From: Polytrichum commune
Taxonomy: Eukaryota > Streptophyta > Polytrichopsida > Polytrichales > Polytrichaceae
DNA: 64,000 bases
Assembly (NCBI GenBank): GCA_950295325.1
Contig: OX485806.1
Coordinates: forward strand, 22,818,001-22,882,000
Reading direction: 5' to 3'
Each line of letters begins with the position of its first letter. The first letter of the stretch is position 1. This document shows, one piece after another, positions 34,593 through 44,974 of the stretch. The notes beneath the pieces were generated by a model that did not search any database, had not been told where the DNA came from, and saw nothing but the letters and a program-made list of their open reading frames with translations. Both the position numbers and the translations under genes were made by a program.

Positions 34593-35406
34593 AAATCTCA
34601 TATTTAGTGTAATTATGATTGATCGTTACTTCATCTAAGGGGGTCAGTAAGTTAACGAAGGCACCAATCAAGGTGATGGTGGTTTAAGAAGGTTACATAT
34701 GCGGCGTGATCACCCGTGATTGTTAGTATGGAAGGTGACAATTGTTTTCTAGTTTTGTAACTTGCGCCCTCCCTATGCAACTTTGTGTGTGTATTGAATG
34801 CAATCGATAAAGAAGCTCCGCAACATGGGATGCCAGTGACAATAATGACTTTTAGAGTCATTCTTGTACAAAAAATAATCTTTTTAAAATTCTAAAATTT
34901 TGGAACACAAGAGTGGCCACATGGCTAGTTTTTCCGTCAAGTAGAGAAGATTTTACGGCCGGGAAACATACAGCCAACCACTTCATTTGATTTGGGTTAC
35001 CTATTCAGTATCATCCGGTAGTTTAAGGTCACCTCAAATCCAAAGGATCATTCTTTTGATGTTGGGTCCATTAGACATAACATTAAAGTAGTGCTTACAC
35101 ATTACCTTTTGAATTCATGTAATATTTGCTTGGTTATAACCGTAACATAGATAAGATCTTGTAAGGTCAACATGAAAGGTAAACCTTGTTTTTTGTGGAT
35201 ACTATGTCCTTTTTCCTTGACTTTATGGCATGCATGAGTATTCAAGATTAAGATCTACCTTAGTTGAGAATAACTTCCTTCAATTGTCCATCATTTTTGT
35301 CCTCTATACACCTTCATTAAAGACTAATAAATCTATCATGATCGTGAAAATGTCAGCCTAAAAAGTTCACTTATAGTAAAGATAATTTCTCAAAAGATAA
35401 TTGCTA
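34593..35406. other. Intergenic, nothing recognised
   Basis: AT-rich DNA with no recognised gene or repeat end. Confidence 0.35.
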
Positions 35407-35780
35407 CACTACATATGATAATTGGTGTCATATGGTATTTAATGTCACTATGGCAACTTTTCATATGAGACTTCTTATGAATAAGTGAACAAATATTGTC
35501 CTGGATAATGGATGAGTTCATCCATTGGCCGAAACCCTACCTTATGTTGTCAGCAACTTGTGATGAAATAATGTCATGGATGATTGAAATTTGGATGTAA
35601 AATCACTTGGTAAGTGACAGTTTCTGCAAAATTGTAAATCTATAATCCCCCCCAAAAAAATTACAAGGAATGACAAATATTGTTGGGTTAGCATTTAGTG
35701 TTGGTGACACTATACCGCGGTTTACAACTAGTATTGAGCAAGACACTTAGAATTGGTGACAATAAATAACATATTTAGTG
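35407..35780 (-). repeat. Dispersed repeat, copy 2
   Basis: Inverted relative to 28310-28640; the two copies flank the 5' part of the P450 gene about 7 kb apart. The left end reads CACTACATATGAT. The right end, reverse-complemented, reads CACTAAATATGTT. Confidence 0.65.
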
Positions 35781-37065
35781 CACTTCATATTTTGGATGTG
35801 TCATAGTACATCCCGTCCTTTCCTCTCATTTTAAACCTCGGTGAGGTCTTCAGAGTACATCCCTTCCTTTCCTATTATAGAGTCAATGTCCTTGGCCTGT
35901 TGAAGTCAAACTACTAATGGAATGCCCAATATGGAGTAACAAAAGTTTCTGGCTATAGTGGGCTCGCTCTAAAGGACCATGTTCTTCGGATTCTTCATGG
36001 ATTGGTTACACTACGAGAATTATTTAGGTGGTCTTGCCACATTGTTCTATTCGTTGGATGACAATAAAACTATGAATGTAGATCTAGAGTCTACCGCTTT
36101 ATATAAATAATACAATTGTTCAGTGGGTAAGAGCACGTGATCGATCCTTGAAGTGCTAAGATGAGTCCACCCACAATGAGGTCTAAGTTTGATTGTAACA
36201 AGATCTTCTAGAATGATCTTTTAGCCTAAAATGCTTGAAGTATCTCTCTTTTTAGAATACGATTATTATTATTATAAAAAAACTCTCGTATTTCATGCTC
36301 TCTATTCCAATTTAAAAGTGACTTTCATTGGTAACTTCATTGATAGGTGGATTTCTTGCAAGGTACTATGTGATGATGACCTAGTCATGCATCTATGGAG
36401 TAAGGTCAAAGACATCCATAGATGACCATGTTCATTTAATTGCTCACTAGGATAATTCTAATGCCGACATGGATGACGTCTATATATTCTAAGCAAACGG
36501 AGTGAAGGTGTATGTGGTGGCAGCTTTGTGATTGATTACCCACATAAGAGTTTTGACAACTGCCGTAGCCAAGAAAGCATTTAGATAAGCGGTTATTGGT
36601 CAGCCCATAGGTTGATTGCGTGTTCTAGTAATCTTAGCGCTTCAAAATTTGTAGCAATTTCCATACTCATGAAAGGAAAAAATGCATTTTCTTTAGATTT
36701 TGTTTCTCATTGCAAGACAAGTATCCCATGTTTTTACTCCTCCTAAATAGATTGAAACTCTCTTATTGTATCGGTTATAGATGCCTCAACCTTATTCATT
36801 GAGGCCTCTTGGCATCAACAACAAGCAACCAAAAGTATTAAATTGAGGGCAGGATTAAATACCATAGTTCTCTAGCAGCTTGGGCTGAAAATAATTAATT
36901 TTAAAAATGCCTTAATTTATGGGAAATCAACTTCGTTGACTATCCAAAAAAAATAACATTTAAAGATTTCCTAAAATCATAATAATGCAAGTGACATTTA
37001 CTAAAATCCAACAAAATAGCATCAAATAACTACAAAAATGTCTTCATGCAGCATCAATCTCACCC
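35781..37065. other. Intergenic, nothing recognised
   Basis: AT-rich sequence up to the left target duplication of the MULE. A TACATCCC(G/T)TCCTTTCCT motif occurs twice near 35812 and 35859. No coding region is supported. Confidence 0.35.
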
Positions 37066-37150
37066 GAGGGAAGCTATCTTATGAGCGATGAGCAGTGAGC
37101 GGTGAGTGGTGAGCAGTAACACATGAGCAATGAGCAGTAACATATGAGCA
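37066..37150 (+). repeat. Left TIR and subterminal GAGCAGTGAGC words of the MULE
   Basis: Starts with the TIR, then (A/G)TGAGCA(A/G)TGAGCAGTAACA-like words repeat to 37150. The counterpart is 44930-44974. Confidence 0.7.
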
Positions 37151-37284
37151 ATGAATCCAAATTTAGTAAAGACATACGGGTTTAGGGTACACAACCAGAA
37201 TTTTGACAAATTAATTGCATATTTTCAATTGTAAATTGCCAATATTTTAAATGATGCACACGTGAAAGGGCCCTATTGCCATCG

Positions 37285-37462
37285 ATCATTTAAAACACTT
37301 TCAATCCATTGCTGATTTTTATTATAATAATTCAAACCAATACATGTTACTTATTGACATCCTTATACATGTAGTTACAACCAACACTTGCACAACCACT
37401 CACATTCCACAACACCAACAAGTTCAAGTAGGTGCATAACTTCATTATACGTATATGTAGGT
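37285..37462. repeat. Direct repeat of the transposase gene tail, copy 1
   Basis: Aligned to 37861-38040: TTTTTATTATAATAAT, TTTATTGACAT-like, CACTTGCA and TATATGTAGGTG occur in the same order. The second copy overlaps the end of the transposase frame (stop at 38008), so the gene's 3' end was duplicated inside the element. Confidence 0.65.
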
Positions 37463-37559
37463 GCCATAATTGTGAGCCACTCAAACCGCTCACAGGTTGA
37501 GTTAAGGCCCACAATCTACAAAAGCAAGGAAATTAGATATTAGAACTAATCAATATGTA

Positions 37560-37760
37560 GGTAGCTACTAGGTTTTGAGACATCCGCCTGTGGATGCGAG
37601 TTGTATAAGAGACTGGTATTAGGTCTGGATCAACCCCGGTTCGAATCCGGTTGGTTACATTGACTGGTGCTATCCCAAATTGAGCTAGTGATAAAGCAAG
37701 AATAATCTATAGGCAGATACCAAGAAGAGGTCACTACGCGGATGTGCGTAGAATCTTCTT
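37560..37760 (+). other. Possible tRNA-derived SINE remnant
   Basis: GGTTCGAATCC at 37638-37648 is a perfect polymerase III B-box. About 50 bases upstream, GTGGATGCGAG is only a weak A-box. No tRNA cloverleaf can be folded around it, so a tRNA-derived SINE or a chance match is more likely than a tRNA gene. It sits between the two direct repeats of the transposase tail. Confidence 0.3.
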
Positions 37761-38007
37761 GATTATTTTTTATTTTTAAAAACTTGTTATTATTTATCCG
37801 TGTGAATCAATCAAACCGCTCACGGTTGGGTCGTAGTCTAAATGGAAATGAAGTTACTGAATCATTTGAAATACTTTCAGTCCATTGCTAATTTTTATTA
37901 TAATAATCCAAACCAAAACATGTGATTTATTGACATTCAAATATATATTGCTTAATAGAACACTTGCAATACTACACACATTCTACAATACCAGCAAGTT
38001 TAAGTAG

Positions 38008-40190
38008 TCACATGACCTCATTACAGGTATATGTAGGTGTATGAATGAATTTGTCACTCTCGTAATCTACCTTGTACAAAAATCTAAACATATAATAAAG
38101 ATGTTTACAATACACCCATTTTCCTTTCTTTTCCAATGCATGAGAGGACATTTTCGTGAAATCCGGGCATGTGCAATGCAGGATGTCGCCAATTATGACA
38201 TGGTAGGTGATATCATGCTTGGAGACAATGCTAATTATCACTCCAAAACCCGGATATGGAATGGCAGTGACCCCAACCACATAGTAACCTTCCATGAGTC
38301 TGGCGCTCTCCCATTTGTTTTTGTGATCCGCCAGCGGTGCTGTTGGATTACGACGCATTGTCTTCCCAAACCTGAATGTAGGGTGGGCGTCCGGGTTTGG
38401 TGGCATACAAAAATACGAACGAGGGATGGGGAAAGTTGCGATTGTTGAAAGCCTACGACAAGGGGACAATGCCTCCCTCTGCTGTAGTTGAAATCCAGCA
38501 TCTTCAAGTGCCAAAACTTCCTCTCTCGATAAATTGGTACCTATCTTCACCGGCCACGTGTTGGGTACTATAGGCCAATCCAATACATATTTCTTCTTAC
38601 TGCCACTCACACAACGCTTGATGTCGTCAGGGCAAAACCAAAATTCATACTCCTCATTGTTGGGAGAGCAAAATTCGTTCCTGAGCCCTTTGTATGTTGG
38701 AGCAGGTGTGCCATGTTTCCCAGTCCCGACTTTGGCATTGCGCATAGTCCTTGTAATGGCTTGTAGTGCCCAACATTGTTTGGCTGAGTTGGATGGCAAT
38801 CTTGCAATGTGCCACTTAGAAGCAAGACAATCACTCTCTAACACAGATGTAATATGAGTCACACCATGAATTACAGAACTCAACGATTCCTCTATGCGTT
38901 GACGAGTTGCTCGGGTGTTGGGACGAGGAATGAAATACTTCACTTTGTCAAGTCGATGAGAGTCACAATCAACATCCGGTGCTAGGTTAAGTTTGCGGTT
39001 GGTGGAACTAAAGAGCTCTGACCTTTCCAATGCACAATCTCTAGTGTTAACGTCTTCTGCCCTTGGATAAGACTTCATGGCATCAGCCAACATTTTTGGA
39101 TCTCCACACCTGGCAGCCGCTTTGAGTTTCAAGGATGTCGAATCAGGACCTTTACCATCAGACCTCCCTTTCAACCATGTCCGGTAATTTGCAATTTGCA
39201 TGAAGGCACGGATCATCGTCCACTGTAGCTTCATATAAACAAGTCATCTTCTCGCGGACTGTTGGAGCCATTTGTTGTGTACAGTCTCTGCAAGGTTGCA
39301 TGTTGGTATTTTCGCACGTTCTTTTATTGTCATATCCTATGGACAACACACAAATATGAGGATAAGAAAAGTATAAGATATATATAACAATGGAAGAAAA
39401 ATGAATAACATTGAATAATGAATTTTGATATGTACTTACAAATAGCATATGACCACCCCATTGTCTGTAACGAAGGTCCCAAAACCCAACCACTCTGAAA
39501 GGCCAAGGATGTCTTCTTCCGAGGCAACTCCGGATGACAACCACCAAAAACAAATCACATGATATTTAATCTCGGCGTCATCCATTATTTTCGCGTCTTT
39601 GTAATCCTTGCATATTTGTTTGTGTTGAAACTACAAGGATGGTTTTATATACTTTTGGGTCACCTTATCCAAACTCGCAGACCAATGGAAAAGACATGTA
39701 TGCTCACGTGCAACCATGGGTAGACTTGGGTCACCATCCCCGTAAATCGTCCTCACCGCATTCCAATTAGTTTGAGCACTATCAACCATAAATCCTTTGA
39801 AATTTACGTTTGGTACATCATTTTTTGCCATAACAAAATTCAAATTCTTCCAAAAGAGAATTTGTGCTGCACCATTTTCAGATTGCATGTCACAACACGC
39901 AATGGTTAACACTTTACAATATCGACTGTCGTACACATGGCAAGTCATTGTCGTCCAGTCTTTCAAACATACGACATAGTCAAACATAATCCATGAATTC
40001 TCCGTATCCCCCCGACTTGCATCTTTTCCACAAGTTCCACACCACTACCTGGAAGGTCTACAGACATCTTGAAAACAAGCACTTTATCTTTTGATTGCCC
40101 TAGGAACCAACTACCATGGACGAACTTAAAAGCAGAGTGGTCTTTAAGTGCCATAATACTATCCATAATTCTCATTCCACTATGCAAAAA
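38008..40190 (-). pseudogene. MULE-type transposase with SWIM zinc finger, broken
   Basis: Reading on the minus strand, the first part contains HGSWFLGQSKDKVLVFKMSV. The core follows with VNFKGFMVDSAQTNWNAVR and then EHTCLFHW, consistent with a DDE Asp and the Cys-x-x-His block of MULE transposases. A helical segment FWWLSSGVASEE and WGGHML precede an intron (TTT/GTAAGT near 39436, CATAG near 39343). The long last exon starts in the MTIKERAKIPTCNLAETVHN region and ends with the SWIM finger CTCPDFTKMSSHALEKKG plus CKHLYYMF (Cys-x-Cys...Cys-x-His). Lesions: a frame change near 39975, an in-frame TAG near 39634 where Gln is expected, a frameshift near 39488 and a stop near 39240. MULE transposases cut and join element ends; SWIM fingers bind nucleic acid. 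The final exon of about 400 residues is intact and well conserved, so the decay is probably not old. Confidence 0.72.
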
Positions 40191-40787
40191 ATGCTTTGAT
40201 CCATATACAAAGTTACGATTAGAGCAAACTCCTACATGTGAAGTTCAACCACGTATCGTCTCTGAATGCAATGAGGACGATGAAGAGGAGGAAGATTATG
40301 ACAAAGGCATCGACGAAAAGCAAGCCACACAATACGAAAAAAAAAAAAACAATCTACTGAGGCGGACATGTAGGTAGGTTGTACGAACGAAATGGTAAGA
40401 GAATAACTTTAAAATGAAAATAAATTTGGAGGTATATAATGTATACTATATTGTACACGCCGAGAATACGATTCCAACGGTATATAGCATGAACAAAATG
40501 ATTTTATTTTGCACGTTTTAGAGCCAAAAAATAATTAGAGCATCTTAGATTCTTCTAAAATCTTCAAAAAATGAAGATTTTATGCATGAAATCTAACCAT
40601 ATTAATTTCAGTAGACTTTGACGATTTATGTAAAATTGATATCATCTCCAAAAATTCTGAAACATTTTGGAGTAAATGGCAAGGCTATAATCTATGTACT
40701 TGATTTTTTGTGGAAATAAATTAGAATATGTGAAAAAGTTATAGCAACTCCGGAAAACAACTCAAATCAAGGTGCATTTCTCTTCCA

Positions 40788-41480
40788 AATGGGTAGCCGT
40801 TAATGGCCACCCTTTCTATGATGCCAACTTTTGTGTTCTAGTTTAGGGCGGCCGTCAACAGCCACCCTTTTGTATGATACTAACTTCTCTGTTCTAGTTT
40901 AGGGCGCCCGTTAACGACCACCCCTTCTTGGGTTTCAGTCTTCATTTAATAACATAATTTCTTTGAAATAAAATTACATATATACATATATTTCTTATGT
41001 CTGTTCCATCTAAAAGTGTCGCCATTAACAGCCACCCTTGGTTGCATCTCATATTTATTGGTATATGTGTTTCTTTCTTCATGTATACACCCATTTCCGT
41101 GATTTTTTGTCCTTCAACAAGGGTAGCCGTTAATGACCACCCTTATTGAAATTTCATATTCTTTTCTATATGTGTTTCTTTCTTCATGTATACACTCATT
41201 TCCTTCATTTTTTTTTCTTTAACAAGGGTGGACGTTAACGGCCATCCTTATTGAAATTTCAAATTCTTTTCTATATGTGTTACTTTCTTCATGTATACAT
41301 CCATTTCCTTACTATTTTTTTTCCTTCAACAAGGGTAGCCATTAACGGCCACCGTTATCGAAATTTTAGATTATTTTCTATATGTGTTTCTTTCTTCATT
41401 TATACACTCATTTTCTTAATGTTTTATCCTCCAACAAGGACGGCCGTTAACGACCACCCTTATTGAAATTTCAAATTCTT
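40788..41480 (+). repeat. Tandem repeat around a GGNNNCCGTTAACGGCCACC core
   Basis: Eight units carry AGGGTAGCCGTTAA(C/T)GGCCACCCTT or variants, near 40791, 40848, 40905, 41015, 41121, 41226, 41332 and 41438. The first are about 57 apart and the last four about 105 apart. The longer units also share TATATGTGTTTCTTTCTTCA. The core contains the palindromic GTTAAC and an inverted GGGTGGCC/GGCCACCC arrangement. It lies between the two divergent genes of the MULE, where a shared promoter would be expected. Confidence 0.75.
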
Positions 41481-41632
41481 TTGCATATATGGTTTTCCCT
41501 TATGTATACTCTCACTTTCATAAATGTTTTTGCATATTATTTTAGTTTGCATATGTGATTTCTTTCATATGTATATATTTATTTTAATTTGTTTTTGTCT
41601 TTTATATGGGTGATATTTTTTGTGCTTTAGAT

Positions 41633-44301
41633 ATGGAAGTTGTACCTCTTTCAGAAGATCAATTAAAATTGCAATTGCATGCGTTTTTCAAAAAAGAAAC
41701 TATCAACATATCTTCCCGTCTTGAACGGTTGAGGTATCAACCAAAGATGAGAATCCTAAGTTGACTTAAGAAAAACTTTGGATGTTAGCAATTTTGGCAA
41801 TGGATACATCTATTAAGATTAAGTGGCTTGAGAGATGGAACAGTTCACTGGCTCTTCATGAGGCTCTCAAGTTTCCGAAACCAAAATTCAATAATATAGA
41901 GTTTTCTAAGTGGCTTCATAAAGCTACTTTGTGGCCTCAGGTAATAATTTTTTGTCTATGTTTTTTTTTTTTAAATATTTTTTTAATCATTCAAATTTTC
42001 TAGTCTTTATTTTGTATTTGGCAGTTGGCTATTGAGACCGAGAAATTCTTTGATGCTACTGTGGTTTATATGCATGTGTCCATCAACTATCTTCCAAATG
42101 ATATGGATCCTTTGTCCATTATTTTTTATTATGTGAAGGCAATGCGCATATCATTGTGGGATACTACATTTTTTCGTGAATTTGGTGTAGATAAAGAAGT
42201 TCACAAAAATCATAACATTCACAAACAACTCAATTTCAATCCAGTCATGCGAAGGGTGTTTTATAGGTACTTCAAATATGTTCTATTTCCTGCTAAAGCC
42301 ATTTCTAAATCTCCCACTTTTTTGGCTAATTATTTGGATATCGAAAGTGAAGAATGCATGTTCACAGAGGGGATCATGAAATCTTGGGATCCTATGCATT
42401 TTGAAAAATATGGGTGGTATTTGAATTCTCCTCTTAAATCACCTCTCACTTTTGATATTGCCCTTTGAAATTTTATTCAACCCGCCCTCAAGGGTGCAAC
42501 TAAAATTACTCCCTCCATAATGGATGAGGATGTAGCCAAAATGCTAAAAAAAAGTCTAAGCATGAAAGATCAATCGTCCTAATTCATGATAGCGATGACG
42601 ATGCTCCAATTTAAAGCAGTCTCAACAACCTTGTAGTTACTGAACCTTCTTATTCAAATCTAGAGACAATGTTTCATACTTCAAAGCGGCAGAAAACAAC
42701 CCCTTCTCCTACCTTCGATATGCCTCCCAAGCTTAGAGGTATGATGGATATCTTGCCTCCTTTACCTGCAAATCATACATTTTTGGATTTAATCTTAAAT
42801 GATTCTTTTGTGAGGATTATCGAGGATAAGAAGCAAACATGTATATTTCGTGTACCATCTGACGACATTGTGACTTTATTTCGTGTACCAAAGGTGAGTT
42901 CATTTTATTTTACAGTTTTTAATTTATTTCATGTTTTATAAAGTTTCATTCATATTTCATCACGTTATTTCATTGTTTGCTTTCAATTGTCGTCTTCATT
43001 AATGAATTGTAATATTTATATTTTATCTTTGTAGGTTGGTGAAGGTAGATAAATTTTTTTTTATGGCCAATTGCAAAAGAAACTTGTTGTGGACCTCATT
43101 ATTACGGATTACCCAGATGGTATTCGGGTTCCAGGTGTCTCGGATCCGCCATCTCAAATTCCCCCTTGGAATACCAACATTCCAAGTTTTCTCAACATAT
43201 TGATGGCATTTGTTCTTACCTATCTTCATGATGATGGAACATTTTTTTGTTTTATCCTGACAGTTTTGCGGTGAAGAGAGAAGTGGCAGGATTCTTCAAG
43301 AACTATAAGTTCAAGATCAAGGATGAATGGACTATCATTAATTGCTTGCACTAAGTAAATCCTATAAATCCGTCCAAAAATGTAAGTAGTAATTATGCCT
43401 TTGAATTTCAAGGCTTTGTTATTGGTTCGATCATTTTCATTTTCCATTGCGAGGTAACCTCAAGAACTTCTGATCACCATGGATCCTTCAATTTCAAAGG
43501 TTGATTTAGCCACAAATGACGTTCTCTTCAACTCTATTACTACGGAAACTCAAATATGTAAACAAAGAAATGGCAAGCCATGGAGGGGTACAAAGGAGAA
43601 GTCTGAAGTTTTAATGAAGTTATTTGTTCATAATTTGAGTCATGTAGGCGGTATTGTGGCAGACATGATTGCTTCTACATGTATTGTATTTTACAGTATC
43701 CAATTATTAGTTCATATGTTTTTTAATTCATACTTCAATGTTCGTATTTTCCTTATTAATATTGTATTAAACGGCTCATCCATGTTCTTCTATTAGACCG
43801 GTTCATTCATCCAATCATCATATTCTAGCATTAGAAAGTGATGCCGAACTCTTTGATGAGGTACTAAAGCCTCTTCAAATACCTACAACTGATATCTCAT
43901 GCGATGGTATGGACTTTGATGATGATACTCCAATAGAAAACACCGCACTACTTAATTTATGTGAGTAAGTTTTTTCCTTGTTTTTTTTTCAACAACTTCA
44001 GTTATAAATTATAGATTTTGTATTCTAATTTGTTGTTACATATTTTAATACATGGTTTGTTGTTTGCAGTTGGATGAATCCATCGCCGATACAAACCTCG
44101 TCATTTTATGGGCACCGTGGATTATTGAGAAGCCCCTCTCTTAGTCCTCATAGCCTCCCTGTGTATGCTGAGGCTTTAGCTGAAGCTTATGCTAATGCTT
44201 CATCTATTTCATTTTCAATTTCACCTTCATCTCGTACATATTACGGAACTAGAGTATGTGCTTATTTTGAACTCAGTGCATCTGAGTCTGACGATATTTA
44301 A
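41633..44301 (+). pseudogene. Beta-class DNA amino-methyltransferase-like gene inside the MULE, degraded
   Basis: Exons follow GT-AG borders: about 41633-41940 (CAG/GTAATA), 42025-42540, 42600-42894 (AAG/GTGAGT), 43035-43381 (AAT/GTAAGT), a short one ending at 43453, 43470-43673, about 43799-43968, and 44071-44301. The N-terminal half is helical and unassigned (IKIKWLERWNSSLALHEALK, YRYFKYVLFPAKAISKSP). Exon 4 holds KKLVVDLIITDYPDGIRVPG, in the position of catalytic motif IV (D/S-P-P-Y), followed by DDGTFFCFYPDSF and DEWTIINCL. The later exons hold GGIVADMIAST, in the position of the AdoMet motif I (FxGxG), then RPVHSSNHHILALESDAELF and DEVLKPL. Motif IV before motif I is the order of circularly permuted beta-class N4-cytosine/N6-adenine methyltransferases. 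A Ser-rich tail ends at 44301. There are stops near 41768, 42466 and 43352 and frame changes near 41770 and 43255. The catalytic box is DYPDG where DPPYG is expected, so this copy is probably inactive. Confidence 0.55.
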
Positions 44302-44929
44302 GTTTGTATTCTTGATTTGATTTTTGATTTTTGATATTTGATTTCCAAGAACTTCAACAATTTAAACCTACTACCCAATTTATATTTACAATCCACTTTT
44401 GTTGTTCTTTATATTTTGGACTTCGTAAATGTCACCCTCATGATGGTGTTATGATGTATTCAAATTTTACATTGATGTGTATTATAGTGAGACATTCTAA
44501 CTACTACACTTGTTTTCAACATGAGTTTGCTTACACATTGTCTCCAATTACATTATTATTATCTCAACAGTTGAATGTATATTAGTTCATTTTTAGTACA
44601 AAATTGTTATAGCAACATTCTCATTTGTTGTTCATTTGGACTATAGACCTTTACATGTAATTCCATAGTCATAGGCCCCCAACCGATTTACAAACCATAA
44701 CCAGGAAAAAATTGAAGGCTCACAGGTTCACGCTCGCATGCTCACATACTATCAACCCCGAGTCGTGTACATATTGGTCTTTTTCATTGCTCACTACTTG
44801 TAATCTAGCATTCATATTGTTTGTCCTCCCCAATCTTCTTATTATTAAACCCTAAAAAAATATTTCTTTAGGCCACGGTTATAGGATACTAGGGGTCCTA
44901 TTACCAAATATTTTGTTTTCTTCACCGCT

Positions 44930-44974
44930 CAAAAATTACCGCTCATCGCTCACCGCTCACAAGATAGCACTCCC
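44930..44974 (-). repeat. Right TIR of the 7.9 kb MULE
   Basis: Reverse complement begins GGGAGTGCTATCTTGTGAGC and continues with GGTGAGCGATGAGCGG. It is followed by the target duplication CAATCTCACCC. Related ends recur at 45239 and 51293. Confidence 0.75.

Larger units (their letters stand above)
37066..44974. mobile_element. 7.9 kb Mutator-like element carrying a methyltransferase-like gene
   Basis: CAATCTCACCC occurs at 37055-37065 and again at 44975-44985, a perfect 11-bp direct repeat of the length MULEs make. Inside it the left end GAGGGAAGCTATCTTATGAG matches the reverse complement of the right end, GGGAGTGCTATCTTGTGAGC. GAGCGGTGAGC-type words follow on both sides. The element holds a MULE-type transposase with a SWIM finger (minus, 40190-38008) and a divergent multi-exon gene (plus, 41633-44301). 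A tandem repeat lies between them. Both genes are degraded. Confidence 0.82.

Noticed and set aside
37566-37660. Possible tRNA gene (perfect B-box)
   Set aside because: No cloverleaf can be folded and the A-box is poor; kept only as a low-confidence SINE remnant.
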